From positions 18,535-82,534 of the forward strand of contig DATKCK010000051.1 of the NCBI GenBank assembly GCA_035513215.1: DNA of 64,000 nt. The letters run 5' to 3'. The notes below the pieces were generated by a model, which searched no databases, had not been told where the DNA came from, and was given only the letters and a program-made list of their open reading frames with translations. How positions within the stretch are numbered: position 1 is the first letter of the stretch; every line of letters starts with the position of its first letter. This stretch comes from DATCZB01 sp035513215. Lineage in GTDB: Bacteria; Pseudomonadota; Gammaproteobacteria; Steroidobacterales; Rariloculaceae. Shown here one piece after another: positions 53,996 through 62,115 of this stretch. The translations under genes and the position numbers were made by a program.

Positions 53996-54267
53996 GGTTT
54001 CTAGAATAAAATCAATCGATTAGAAGCCGAGCGCGAAATCCTGCTCGCGCCAATCTCGCTCGTAAGTGCAGCGTAAGTGCATTCGGGCGGCTCAGGGGCG
54101 ATCTTTTGCTCGATCAGAAGTGCCAAGCGCTACTCGATGAGCAGCCCGCTGGATCGTCCTTGCGGCGACCCCCCTTGCGGCCCCCCGAGCTGTTTTGCTT
54201 GATACAAGGTTCCGAGCGTTCTACGCTCGATTGCTTTGCCCCAATAAGCTGCTGGTAGTTCAGCTAT
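53996..54267. other. Left border of the element, no gene seen
   Basis: 272 bases between the tRNA and the first element gene, without a coding frame I can support. It holds two near-adjacent copies of CGTAAGTGCA (54061-54070 and 54072-54081), which might be integrase arm-type sites or a relic. The left attachment core should lie in the tRNA 3' end. Confidence 0.5.
54061..54081 (+). repeat. Direct repeat CGTAAGTGCA x2
   Basis: Two copies of a 10-mer separated by one base, about 65 bases from the tRNA end. May bind a recombinase; no further copies are seen nearby. Confidence 0.35.
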
Positions 54268-54957
54268 ATGCTTCCAATGACCGAAAAAGAGGGGCGTCGA
54301 TGCTTTGGTCGTGTCGGGCCGTTTCTACTGAGTAGGTGCGGCCGGATAGGAAAATGGCGACTCGTTTGCAAGGAGCATCGGACGCAATGGCTCCTTATCC
54401 CGTTTGTGGTTGTTCCTTGGGTGCTCGGTACGGTGCAAGGTGTCGACTTTTTGGCTGCTCGCTTAAAGGGGCCGTCTCGGGCGGAGGTCGTACTAGCGAA
54501 CAGGGCCTACTTCGAACTGGGACGGCCTTGCGGTTCTTGGGTTGAATATTATGCGTCTCTGTTTCAGCCGGCGTGGCAGGAGATGTACCAACCAAGTTCC
54601 CGTGATGGCGATGTTTGGGACAGACTCATAAACGGCGTTAAGCCTAACTACAGTGAAGCGACATGGCAGCATTTCCGACCCCTATTTGATGAGAAAGTTG
54701 TGCAAACAATCGAGCGCTTACGTACGACCGAATTGGCGTATCAGGACGTGCTGACTCCAGAGATTCGTGCGCTCATATGGGAAGTGTTAACGCAGTTAGA
54801 GGTTGAGAGATGGGCTTATCTTAGACTGCCTACTGAAACTCTGCCGGACATGAACGTAATGTTCCAAGGTCGCTTCTCCGGTGCTCTACATGTGTGTTCA
54901 GACCTAGTGCGGGAGGGCGGTAGAGCGGGCGGCGACTGGTTGCCACGCGTGCCCTGA
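54268..54957 (+). CDS. Hypothetical membrane protein, element cargo
   Basis: 229 residues with a single clear transmembrane segment (about 41-62: WLLIPFVVVPWVLGTVQGVD) and a charged soluble remainder rich in Trp, Tyr and Leu (YFELGRPCGSWVEYY, LIWEVLTQLEVERWAYLRLP). ATG at 54268; an ATG at 54280 is also possible. I do not recognise a family. It is transcribed away from the tRNA, ahead of a second unknown membrane protein, in the position where satellites and prophages usually carry defence or exclusion genes; that role is inference. Confidence 0.6.
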   Translation: MLPMTEKEGRRCFGRVGPFLLSRCGRIGKWRLVCKEHRTQWLLIPFVVVPWVLGTVQGVDFLAARLKGPSRAEVVLANRAYFELGRPCGSWVEYYASLFQPAWQEMYQPSSRDGDVWDRLINGVKPNYSEATWQHFRPLFDEKVVQTIERLRTTELAYQDVLTPEIRALIWEVLTQLEVERWAYLRLPTETLPDMNVMFQGRFSGALHVCSDLVREGGRAGGDWLPRVP

Positions 54958-55069
54958 ATCCATGCCTCAAAATCGAGCGGATCTGGTCGCTCAAGCGGTC
55001 CGCGAAGTATAGTCTGAAAGCGCCGTCCGATACACTCGGTCATCCGAGTCACCTTAGCAGCAGGTTATC

Positions 55070-56254
55070 GTGGACTACCTAAGGGCACTTCGCAGAGCGC
55101 ACACAGCTTGCCTGCTCCTCTGTTTATCCGGACTTCTAATAGTCTCGGTGTCGCCTGCTGTTATCGACTTGACGAGCGCATTCGACGATCTGAGAAGGTT
55201 GGAGCGCATAGAGTCCCAGTCCTTCCGGGACGTTTTGGCGCCATCGCTGCAACGGCTCTTCGGGTTTGACACTAATAGATCTGATAGAACCAACATGAAT
55301 GATTCGGTCGGGCTGTACTTACGTCCTCAGGCCGGATACTCGCTGGAACTCGAGCGGCAGATCAGAACGACGGGCTATCGCACGATTTCAAGACTACTCG
55401 AAGCGGCCTTTCCCGGCGAAGGTTTGACGTTCGAGACTGCGACTTTGTCTCAAATAAACAAGGCGTTCGAACTGAACTTTCGCATGCCAGTTCCGGCGGG
55501 AAGCTTCCTACAGCAGTTCCGGGAATGCATTGCCGGCTCAGATGGTACTAGCCAGACCAGGATAACGGTTGTGTACCCCGAGCCACTGGCGGATTTCCCC
55601 TTCCCGGGCGAGCCCTACTACGATTACGTGCCCGAGGTGCGTGTCGAAGTACCCGGCACAGACTGTGTTCCCTCTGGCGATCTATTCTCGCGGCATTACT
55701 TTGCTTCTCGCCTTTCGTGGATCCCGGCGCAAAGCTGGGTTCTTCGCACACTTCAGACGGGAGGGGTTAGTGGGCTTGTTGTATCGCCCATCATCCCAAC
55801 GTACATCCCGCTGTGGGAAATTGTCGCAGACTTAACTGTTTCGGAAGCGAAGCGAGAACTCCTACGCCGTCTCGAACTTTCGGGCGTAACTCCCAACGCG
55901 TTTGGCCTTTCGAACTTTCGTGGGCTCGCGATACAGGTATTTCCATTGCTGATCGCGCTGTGGCAAGGGCTGATGCTGCTCCACGCGGCTACCGCAAGAG
56001 GCCGAATCAAGCGCACAGAACTGGAGAGCTTCGCTTGGGTCGGAACGTATAGAGGAATCGCCGCGTCGCTGATCGCGTTGACACTCATCGTGCTGATTCC
56101 CACTGCCAGCGTGTGGTACATCTGGGCGCAACCACGATATCCGCTGAGCTGGCAGTTTGCTATTGTTCTGCTTTGCGGCGCATTGGGATTAGCAGTGATC
56201 AACCGCATCGATGCGCTATACGAATCAACACGAAGCGGGAAGACTGCCAGTTGA
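55070..56254 (+). CDS. Hypothetical multi-pass membrane protein, element cargo
   Basis: 394 residues from GTG at 55070. Hydrophobic segments at about 13-33, 285-303, 325-347 and 357-377 leave a roughly 250-residue domain between the first and second, most probably extracytoplasmic because it has two cysteines (QFRECIAGSDG and GTDCVPSGD). No known domain recognised. Lies 112 bases after the preceding membrane-protein gene on the same strand. A membrane protein with a large outer loop next to a Shedu gene fits a superinfection-exclusion or defence role, but nothing in the sequence proves it. Confidence 0.6.
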   Translation: MDYLRALRRAHTACLLLCLSGLLIVSVSPAVIDLTSAFDDLRRLERIESQSFRDVLAPSLQRLFGFDTNRSDRTNMNDSVGLYLRPQAGYSLELERQIRTTGYRTISRLLEAAFPGEGLTFETATLSQINKAFELNFRMPVPAGSFLQQFRECIAGSDGTSQTRITVVYPEPLADFPFPGEPYYDYVPEVRVEVPGTDCVPSGDLFSRHYFASRLSWIPAQSWVLRTLQTGGVSGLVVSPIIPTYIPLWEIVADLTVSEAKRELLRRLELSGVTPNAFGLSNFRGLAIQVFPLLIALWQGLMLLHAATARGRIKRTELESFAWVGTYRGIAASLIALTLIVLIPTASVWYIWAQPRYPLSWQFAIVLLCGALGLAVINRIDALYESTRSGKTAS

Positions 56255-56636
56255 ATTACCAGCGACGTCACCGCCAATCAGATCAGCGCTAAGGGTCGCT
56301 GAGATCGCCTGAGCGTCGAGATCATGCAGAGCAGCTAGCTGACGCTTTTGAGCGCTCGAAGCGCTCAGCGAACGGGAGATTCAGCGAGAGCTAGAGAAAA
56401 AGCCGGTCGGGTCATTGTCGAGCGAGAGGGAAGAACGCTGACAACGCCGTGATGAAGGGCGACCCGACCGGCAAAAATGATTGATAAAAGGTAGATCGGT
56501 CGAGCCGCCAGAGGTGTGCAAGCGACCCGACCGACCTGAGGCCACGCGCTCGCAGGTGGCAAAAAATGCGGACGACCTCACGAGCGCTCACGGCTGGCCA
56601 CAGAGCCGTTTCAACCACGTCCGCAAAACTAATGTG
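56255..56636. other. Non-coding stretch with inverted repeats between cargo and capsid gene
   Basis: 382 bases between the convergent 3' ends of the cargo membrane protein and the capsid gene. No gene is seen. It holds a 12-bp perfect inverted repeat (56402-56472) and a 12-base direct repeat GCGACCCGACCG at 56459 and 56522. It may contain terminators for both transcripts, a small RNA or a packaging site. Confidence 0.5.
56402..56472. repeat. Perfect 12-bp inverted repeat GCCGGTCGGGTC / GACCCGACCGGC
   Basis: Arms at 56402-56413 and 56461-56472, with a 47-base spacer. The right arm overlaps the first of two direct copies of GCGACCCGACCG (56459-56470 and 56522-56533); GATCGGTCGAGCC at about 56492 is a further variant. 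A palindromic repeat set in a non-coding region of a satellite next to its packaging genes could be a cos/pac or a recombinase target; a terminator role is possible for the first pair, which is followed by CAAAAAT. Confidence 0.5.
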
Positions 56637-57875
56637 TTACGCGCCCCACTTCACCGCTTCGATGACAGCCGCGCCGACAGAATGGCGAAGTCTGATGTCA
56701 TTAAATTGGCGGACCCTAATTGCAGAGCGGTCAGTACTGAAAAGATTCGTATCGACGCCATCGATTTTGACGGTGGCCTGATTGGAGCGATCGACGCTGA
56801 CTTGCTGCACGTCACCGAGCATCACTTGCGCCGCATCGACGAGGATGATGAAACTTTCATCGTCTCCGCTGCCGAGATTGTTCGGCACGTTGTTCGTCTC
56901 GAAGTACGGAATGCCGTTGATTGTTTTGCTTGCGGCCATCTCGGCGCCGAATACGCCTCGGTCGTCGGTGTCGCGAATATCGCGCAGGAATAGACGACTG
57001 CGCGGACTCATGATCCAGACAGGCCGCAACATTGGAACGTTGGCGCTGAGCAGCGCTTGCTCGGCCTTGCGCAGATCGCCCTGAACCTCTGTCAGCGTTG
57101 CCGATGCGCCTGCCTGCGTTGCGTCGAATTTGTTGGCCGGTGCTGTCTGCAAGACGATGCCGAGCGGCTCGGCCTCGCTGCCAGAGCCAAGGAGGAAGGC
57201 GACATCTTCCGCCTGCCCCATCGCCGCAAGCATGTCGTTGACGATGATTTGATCGGCATTGAACACTCGCTCATCGAGCGTGAACGTCGATAGTTCGTTG
57301 CTGAATACAACTAGTGTTGCACATTTCCTCGCGACCAGAACGACTGCACCGGTCTTCATGTCGGATGTGGGGATGGCCTCGCCCTCGCCGACGTAGCCGC
57401 TTACGGTCCCGGTATCGATGCGCGGTGTGCGTTTCGTACCTTTCGGGATCGGAACCTCGATAGCCCCGATCCGTCTCATGACACTGAACGGACGCAGCAG
57501 CTCGATGAGGTCATCCGCCATGTCATCGGCGATCAACAGACCTCCACCTTCGGCGCTGCCAGCACTCATGGCCTTTTTGTATTCGTCGGACACGTCGAGC
57601 GTTTGCGCAAGCTCGAATGCCGTGGATCGATCGCCTTGGCTTGCGGCTTGAATGAGACCAAGCCTTGCGAACACGCGGGCCGCGTATGGCAATTCTTTTG
57701 AGCGCACCTGCTGCCCGGGATCTCTCGCGCCGAGGATCTTGCCGAGGTAGCCGGTCGACTCGGCCGATCGGTGCTGCTGTTCTATCTCGCGAGAAACCGC
57801 CGATTGGACGGTGTCGGTGATGAGTGGACGCATGATTGCGAGCAACTGTTCTCTTTGTCGTTTGGTGAGTGCCAT
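56637..57875 (-). CDS. HK97-type major capsid protein
   Basis: ATG at 57875 (GGGAG upstream) preferred over the longer frame to 57932. 412 residues: an N-terminal helical delta-type region (about 1-85) followed by the HK97 fold with GGGLLIADDMADDLIELLRP, YVGEGEAIPTSDM, VFSNELSTFTLDERVFNADQ (E-loop/spine region), and GIVLQTAPANK with VWIMSPRSRLFLRDIRD. Capsids of satellites and phages alike use this fold. The gene follows the large terminase by 129 bases, and no portal or protease gene lies between, unlike phages. Confidence 0.88.
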   Translation of the reverse strand: MALTKRQREQLLAIMRPLITDTVQSAVSREIEQQHRSAESTGYLGKILGARDPGQQVRSKELPYAARVFARLGLIQAASQGDRSTAFELAQTLDVSDEYKKAMSAGSAEGGGLLIADDMADDLIELLRPFSVMRRIGAIEVPIPKGTKRTPRIDTGTVSGYVGEGEAIPTSDMKTGAVVLVARKCATLVVFSNELSTFTLDERVFNADQIIVNDMLAAMGQAEDVAFLLGSGSEAEPLGIVLQTAPANKFDATQAGASATLTEVQGDLRKAEQALLSANVPMLRPVWIMSPRSRLFLRDIRDTDDRGVFGAEMAASKTINGIPYFETNNVPNNLGSGDDESFIILVDAAQVMLGDVQQVSVDRSNQATVKIDGVDTNLFSTDRSAIRVRQFNDIRLRHSVGAAVIEAVKWGA

Positions 57876-58004
57876 GACTTTGTCTCCCTTCAAACAAAAA
57901 ACGAAAATTCGCAATTTGTCTTCAGGGGGCACCCAATGGACGCGCGTTTTGCCCCGATGACTCTGTGGAAGGCTAGGCGGATTCGACGACGAGCGGCAAA
58001 TCTT

Positions 58005-59510
58005 TTACTCCCCCCACGCGCCCTCGCCGTGTGTCCAGTATGGATCGGCGCGTATATGCTCGGGCAGTTCTTCGTCGCCTTCATGGTCCATTGGATAGAG
58101 GTTCCAATCGACTACAGCACCGCCTTCCAAGTAAACAATCGCACCGGCTGCTGCATTGGCGAAGTCGTCGTGATCCCCTGGCTGGTGATCGATCTTACGG
58201 CCGCGCCATACGAGCGTTTGCAATTGCTCGGTGAGCTTTGGATGATCTAGCAGCTCGACCTCACCCGCATTGAGCGACACTTCGAACGATTCGTAAAGCT
58301 CATGCTTCGATAGTCGCGACACGACGTAAGTAATTCCATGCTCTTTGAAGTCGGCCCGGAATGTTTCACCGGCGTACCTGTCGCCAGTGACCCGAGTTAG
58401 GCCGTAGGACTTCAGAACTGCGGCAAAGCGCTTCACGGCCATGCGGGGATCGAAGGGGGCCTTCTGCCCTTGTGATCGGATGCAATCAAGAATGCGCTTA
58501 CCGTCGTCTGTCTTGTGAGCAACGGCCAAGCATGCATCGTCGGAGCTCCCGCCGCTCATATCGACGAACGCAACATAGTCAGTGCCATCCTGCCGACGCA
58601 ACCGTTTGCGGCGTGGCACAACAGCATCTTCGATCAGATCAGCGGCGTAAGCTGCGCCAGAAGGAGCCCCGGGCAGATTCAAATGGAGCCGCCTGAACTT
58701 ATGCGTCGGCAATCGGCGCTTCTGCTGTTTGAGATAGGCCTTACCGAATGAAGCCATAGAAGGATTCGCCCTTGCTTCAGCGGTCGCAGAAGCTTTGTCA
58801 TGGGCCGGGTCCGTACAGTAATCCGCTGAGTACCATGAGAAGAACATACGGGGATCATCGTCGGCCCGGCCTTGCTTGATCAGGTCGTGGAGCGGGGCAC
58901 CCTCTGAGTTGTACAGCGATGCATACGACGTGATCCATTGCATGCTGTCTGGCCGATGCGGATCAAGGGCCAATGCTTCGAGCAAGTCCCAATTACGATA
59001 GCCGTGTATTTCGTCGAACCCAACGAAGTTGTATGTGATGCCGTGTGCGCCTTCGATATCTTTGGCGGGCAGGATGCGCAACGAGCCTTTGCCATCACGG
59101 CGCTCGATCTCATTGGTCTTGATTGTGACTTCGGCATCGAGCAGGGCATTTCGACGGATGAGCTTCTTTGTTAGGTCTAGATCATCACGGGCCTGCCCCA
59201 TGTCGTTGGCGAGAATGTAGCTGTCTTGGCCTCCCGGAGACTTCCACACAAGAAAGCGCCATAGGCTCGCCAGAAGTAAATCAGTCGTCTTCCAATTCTT
59301 CTTGGCTCTGCCTGACAACACTAGGTTGAATCGCGGGATGCCCTTTGCACCGAACGTATACAGCGCCGTGTCCAGCAGCTTTGCGCGGTAAGGCTCGATC
59401 ACTGTTGATAGGGGCCTGCCGTCGATCCACAGCAAGTGTGAGTAGAACTCTGTCGGGGAAGGGATCGTTGGTTGCTTCGGCTTGGGGATCGGGGCTCGCC
59501 GTCGCATCAT
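58005..59510 (-). CDS. terL: Terminase large subunit
   Basis: 501 residues. ATPase half with a deviant Walker A SGRAKKNWKTT (about 66-76) and Walker B YNFVGFDEIHG (about 160-170, DE 166-167); nuclease half with the acidic residues in FVDMSGGSSDD (D317), TGDRYAG (D377) and GDHDDFANAAAGA (D446-D449). This is the packaging motor of tailed phages. An ATG at 59510 starts MMRRRAPIPK. It precedes the capsid gene on the same strand and follows the probable small subunit by 127 bases. Confidence 0.9.
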   Translation of the reverse strand: MMRRRAPIPKPKQPTIPSPTEFYSHLLWIDGRPLSTVIEPYRAKLLDTALYTFGAKGIPRFNLVLSGRAKKNWKTTDLLLASLWRFLVWKSPGGQDSYILANDMGQARDDLDLTKKLIRRNALLDAEVTIKTNEIERRDGKGSLRILPAKDIEGAHGITYNFVGFDEIHGYRNWDLLEALALDPHRPDSMQWITSYASLYNSEGAPLHDLIKQGRADDDPRMFFSWYSADYCTDPAHDKASATAEARANPSMASFGKAYLKQQKRRLPTHKFRRLHLNLPGAPSGAAYAADLIEDAVVPRRKRLRRQDGTDYVAFVDMSGGSSDDACLAVAHKTDDGKRILDCIRSQGQKAPFDPRMAVKRFAAVLKSYGLTRVTGDRYAGETFRADFKEHGITYVVSRLSKHELYESFEVSLNAGEVELLDHPKLTEQLQTLVWRGRKIDHQPGDHDDFANAAAGAIVYLEGGAVVDWNLYPMDHEGDEELPEHIRADPYWTHGEGAWGE

Positions 59511-59637
59511 CGCGTAGCTATCTGCGATTCTCCGAGGTTCTCCGTCGAGATCGGGGTCGAGCGCGCTGCTGCATAGCGGTTTCCGGGGATCGCACCGGAT
59601 TCGACCGCTGAGCGGTTCTGAGAGCGGGATTGCATGA

Positions 59638-60051
59638 TCATCGACTCTTGCTCAAGACATCATGCAAGCTCGGCACCTTGCGAGCTTTGCGTTCGATGCC
59701 GATCGATTCGAGCAAGCGGCGCAGATTGCCCGCTAGCCTGTTGTAGAGATCGAGTTGCTTTTCTGTCGGCTCCTGACCCGATAGGCGCATCTCTGCGAGG
59801 CGCGTTTCTTGGAACTCAAGCTCTGTTTCGAGCACCGATACTCTGCGAATCAGCGAGCGCTGCGCTTCGCTCGTGTTGTCGTGTCCTCCCGCATCATCGA
59901 TATGCAGGTCCATCAGATCGCGCAGCCTGCGTACCCAGGTCGAGCGCCCATCGACGTAGGGTAGAAGCTCCGTGCCGTTGGTGATGCGACTGCGGTTTGT
60001 CAGCGAGCGATTTATGGCGTCGCTATGATTCTTTTGCCTGCTTCTACGCAT
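59638..60051 (-). CDS. Probable terminase small subunit
   Basis: 137 residues, basic N-terminus, LLPYVDGRSTWVRRLRDLMD, SEAQRSLIRRVSVLETELEF and a coiled C-terminal half (EKQLDLYNRLAGNLRRLLESIGIE). Proteins of this pattern commonly precede terL in alpha- and gammaproteobacterial phages and act as DNA-recognition subunits. No helix-turn-helix motif is evident, so the call rests on pattern and position. Divergent from the Shedu gene with a 289-bp gap. Confidence 0.65.
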   Translation of the reverse strand: MRRSRQKNHSDAINRSLTNRSRITNGTELLPYVDGRSTWVRRLRDLMDLHIDDAGGHDNTSEAQRSLIRRVSVLETELEFQETRLAEMRLSGQEPTEKQLDLYNRLAGNLRRLLESIGIERKARKVPSLHDVLSKSR

Positions 60052-60340
60052 ATCGAGGCACTTCGAGCGGCACTTTCCGCGAATAGGGCGGGCAGCATAG
60101 CGCCATCAAGCCTAGCAGGCATGCGGTTCTCAGCCGACAATAGAACGACAGACCTCTGCATTAGCAAGGCAAATCACGCGGAATGCAGCGCGATTGCGAG
60201 CGCTGATCGGGAAAAATCGGGGATGGCAGCGAGAGTCCTTGCCCAACGCATCGAATCGCGCATCGACGACTTCAGCGAGGCGCATCCCGTGGCACAATCG
60301 GTAGGCTCCACCATAGAAACTGAATAGCTCGGACGGTGAG
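60052..60340. other. Divergent control region between terminase small subunit and Shedu genes
   Basis: 289 bases with no supported gene. Must hold both promoters; I see no clear operators. Confidence 0.4.
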
Positions 60341-61567
60341 ATGGACGACGCGGATTCCTTCTACGTTGAAGATGAGGAAGTAAAGTATTTCAAGATGCGG
60401 GATCGCCACGGACCAAACATGGTCTGGCTGTCGAAGGTGACGGACTTCAAGAATCATATAACCGGCGAAGTCACTAGCAAACGAACGATACGTAAGCTAT
60501 TCGACAAAGAAGAAGAGGGACACATTGTCTCTGTAAAGGGGGAGTACATGTTGCGCTGCTCTCCTGCGGGTCGGGATCAAGTCAAGGTCGTTGTCTATGA
60601 TGACCATGATAGGGGCGGGCTAGTACTTCAAAAATTCACGACCCACGGCCGGCGGTCGGTAGAAGCGGTTAGCTTCAAGTTCTGGAAGAACGAATTTCAA
60701 GAACTGCTTGACTTTCTGTACTTGACTAGATTTATCGACCTAACGAATCGTGAACGCTTCCAGCTAAAGCTCGACGACGTGAAAAGCATGGTGCTCGTTA
60801 AGAGAAGCGAGCAGGAATTGATCGATGCTTTTAGGGAGCTTCATGGTACGGACAGGTTCCATCTCTTAGAGAAGATCAAGGAGGCAAACCTCACAAAGGA
60901 AGACCTCGACATCCTGTCTGGCCGCAAGGAAGGATTGGAGCTGTTTCGTCGAAAGTTGTACGAGGAAAAAGATTGGACTGAACCTGAGTGGCAAGCGTTC
61001 TTTGAGAGAAACCCGTGGATATTCGGATACGGGCTCGACTATCGGTTCCTCTCGATCATACAAAAGGAAGCTGCCGTATCTGATGTCGATGTGGATGGGC
61101 GCGGGACTGCATTCAGCGACTTTCTACTAGGTACGTCAGACTTTACGGTGCTCGTCGAATTGAAACTCCCAGGCACTCAGCTACTCGGCTCTGTGCAGGG
61201 CCGGTCGAACTCTTGGAAACTGTCGAACGACCTTTTCTATGCTATGTCGCAAATCCTTGCTCAGAAGTCAAAGTGGCAGATCAAGAGTGCTACGGGGGAC
61301 TACCATGATTCGAGCGGAAACCGGATCCAGCAAAAGACATTTGACCCGAAATGTTTTTTGATTATTGGGAGCGACGATCAGTTTGTCGGTTCGGATCGTG
61401 AAAGAGAGATCAAGCATCGGACGTTCGAGCTATTTAGGCGAGATTCCAGAAACATTGAGATCGTGACATACGACGAGCTGTATAAGCGTGCCTACTTTAT
61501 CGTGAATCAGAACGTTGCTCCGGAGGTTCCTATTCCTGATCCCGACTTCGATGATATTCCGTTCTGA
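60341..61567 (+). CDS. sduA: Shedu anti-phage defence nuclease SduA (DUF4263)
   Basis: 408 residues. The DUF4263 block runs from about 213: WQAFFERNPWIFGYGLDYRF, then FSDFLLGTSDFTVLVELKLP, a PD-(D/E)XK nuclease core with D260, E273 and K275, and RSNSWKLSNDLFYAMSQ with Q304. This block is the Shedu signature; the N-terminal 200 residues have a beta-rich part (HIVSVKGEYMLRC, VKVVVYDD) and helices that differ among Shedu proteins. Shedu is a single-gene defence nuclease with DNA-end/DNA cleavage activity. It stands between packaging and replication modules on the opposite strand, as inserted cargo. Confidence 0.88.
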   Translation: MDDADSFYVEDEEVKYFKMRDRHGPNMVWLSKVTDFKNHITGEVTSKRTIRKLFDKEEEGHIVSVKGEYMLRCSPAGRDQVKVVVYDDHDRGGLVLQKFTTHGRRSVEAVSFKFWKNEFQELLDFLYLTRFIDLTNRERFQLKLDDVKSMVLVKRSEQELIDAFRELHGTDRFHLLEKIKEANLTKEDLDILSGRKEGLELFRRKLYEEKDWTEPEWQAFFERNPWIFGYGLDYRFLSIIQKEAAVSDVDVDGRGTAFSDFLLGTSDFTVLVELKLPGTQLLGSVQGRSNSWKLSNDLFYAMSQILAQKSKWQIKSATGDYHDSSGNRIQQKTFDPKCFLIIGSDDQFVGSDREREIKHRTFELFRRDSRNIEIVTYDELYKRAYFIVNQNVAPEVPIPDPDFDDIPF

Positions 61568-61590
61568 CGCTGTTGGGACGGGCAGGGGCC

Positions 61591-61914
61591 TCAGTCGGGG
61601 TAACGACAATCGACGAGATATTCAACCCAGCTCTCGGGATGCTTTGCGTACCGCCCTCGTGGGCGCCACCTGATTCGCTCCTCGAGCGTCGCTTCACGGA
61701 CTGTCATATTGCGGCTTGCCAGCGGCATTCTCGTCGCAGAGTCGACAAAGGGCTGGCAATGGGTATCAGCCTCATTAGCCAAGAACGATTCATCGTCAGC
61801 ACGTTCAGCCTCCGCACAGAAGGCCACAACCGGCCGTCCCCCCGATATGGCGGTCACAATTCTCCACTGGCCCCTGTCCACTAGACCATCGTATGGATCG
61901 ACGTTCGTAATCAT
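61591..61914 (-). CDS. Hypothetical protein
   Basis: 107 residues, MITNVDPYDGLVDRGQWRIVTAISGG and a C-terminal acidic/aromatic tail ATLEERIRWRPRGRYAKHPE. No recognised family. Small phage-type protein, same strand as the RepA-like and terminase genes. Ends 23 bases from the Shedu stop. Confidence 0.5.
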   Translation of the reverse strand: MITNVDPYDGLVDRGQWRIVTAISGGRPVVAFCAEAERADDESFLANEADTHCQPFVDSATRMPLASRNMTVREATLEERIRWRPRGRYAKHPESWVEYLVDCRYPD

Positions 61915-62012
61915 CGCGGGTCTCCTACTCTCGTTGAGATTTCATTTGCATGGCGGCGCAGGGGCCTGTCATCGGTGAAGGGCAGATTTCTTCTAGATTC
62001 TCTAAAGGTAAT

Positions 62013-62087
62013 AAATCCCAAATACCCAAATACTGAAAAATCTGAGAGAGCATCACCGCCCCTTGGGTATTTGGGACTTTGGGATTT
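62013..62087. repeat. Long inverted repeat, candidate replication origin of the element
   Basis: Left arm AAATCCCAAATACCCAA (62013-62029) is inverted at 62063-62087 with an 8-base insertion (an extra TCCCAAAG unit). CCTAGA..TCTAGG follows at about 62094-62133. AT-rich, repeated CCCAAA motifs beside the RepA-like gene's 3' end suggest iterons and an origin; an alternative is a strong bidirectional terminator between the RepA gene and the small gene. Confidence 0.45.
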
Positions 62088-62115
62088 CTGGGTACCTAGA
62101 AATACTGCGCAAAAT

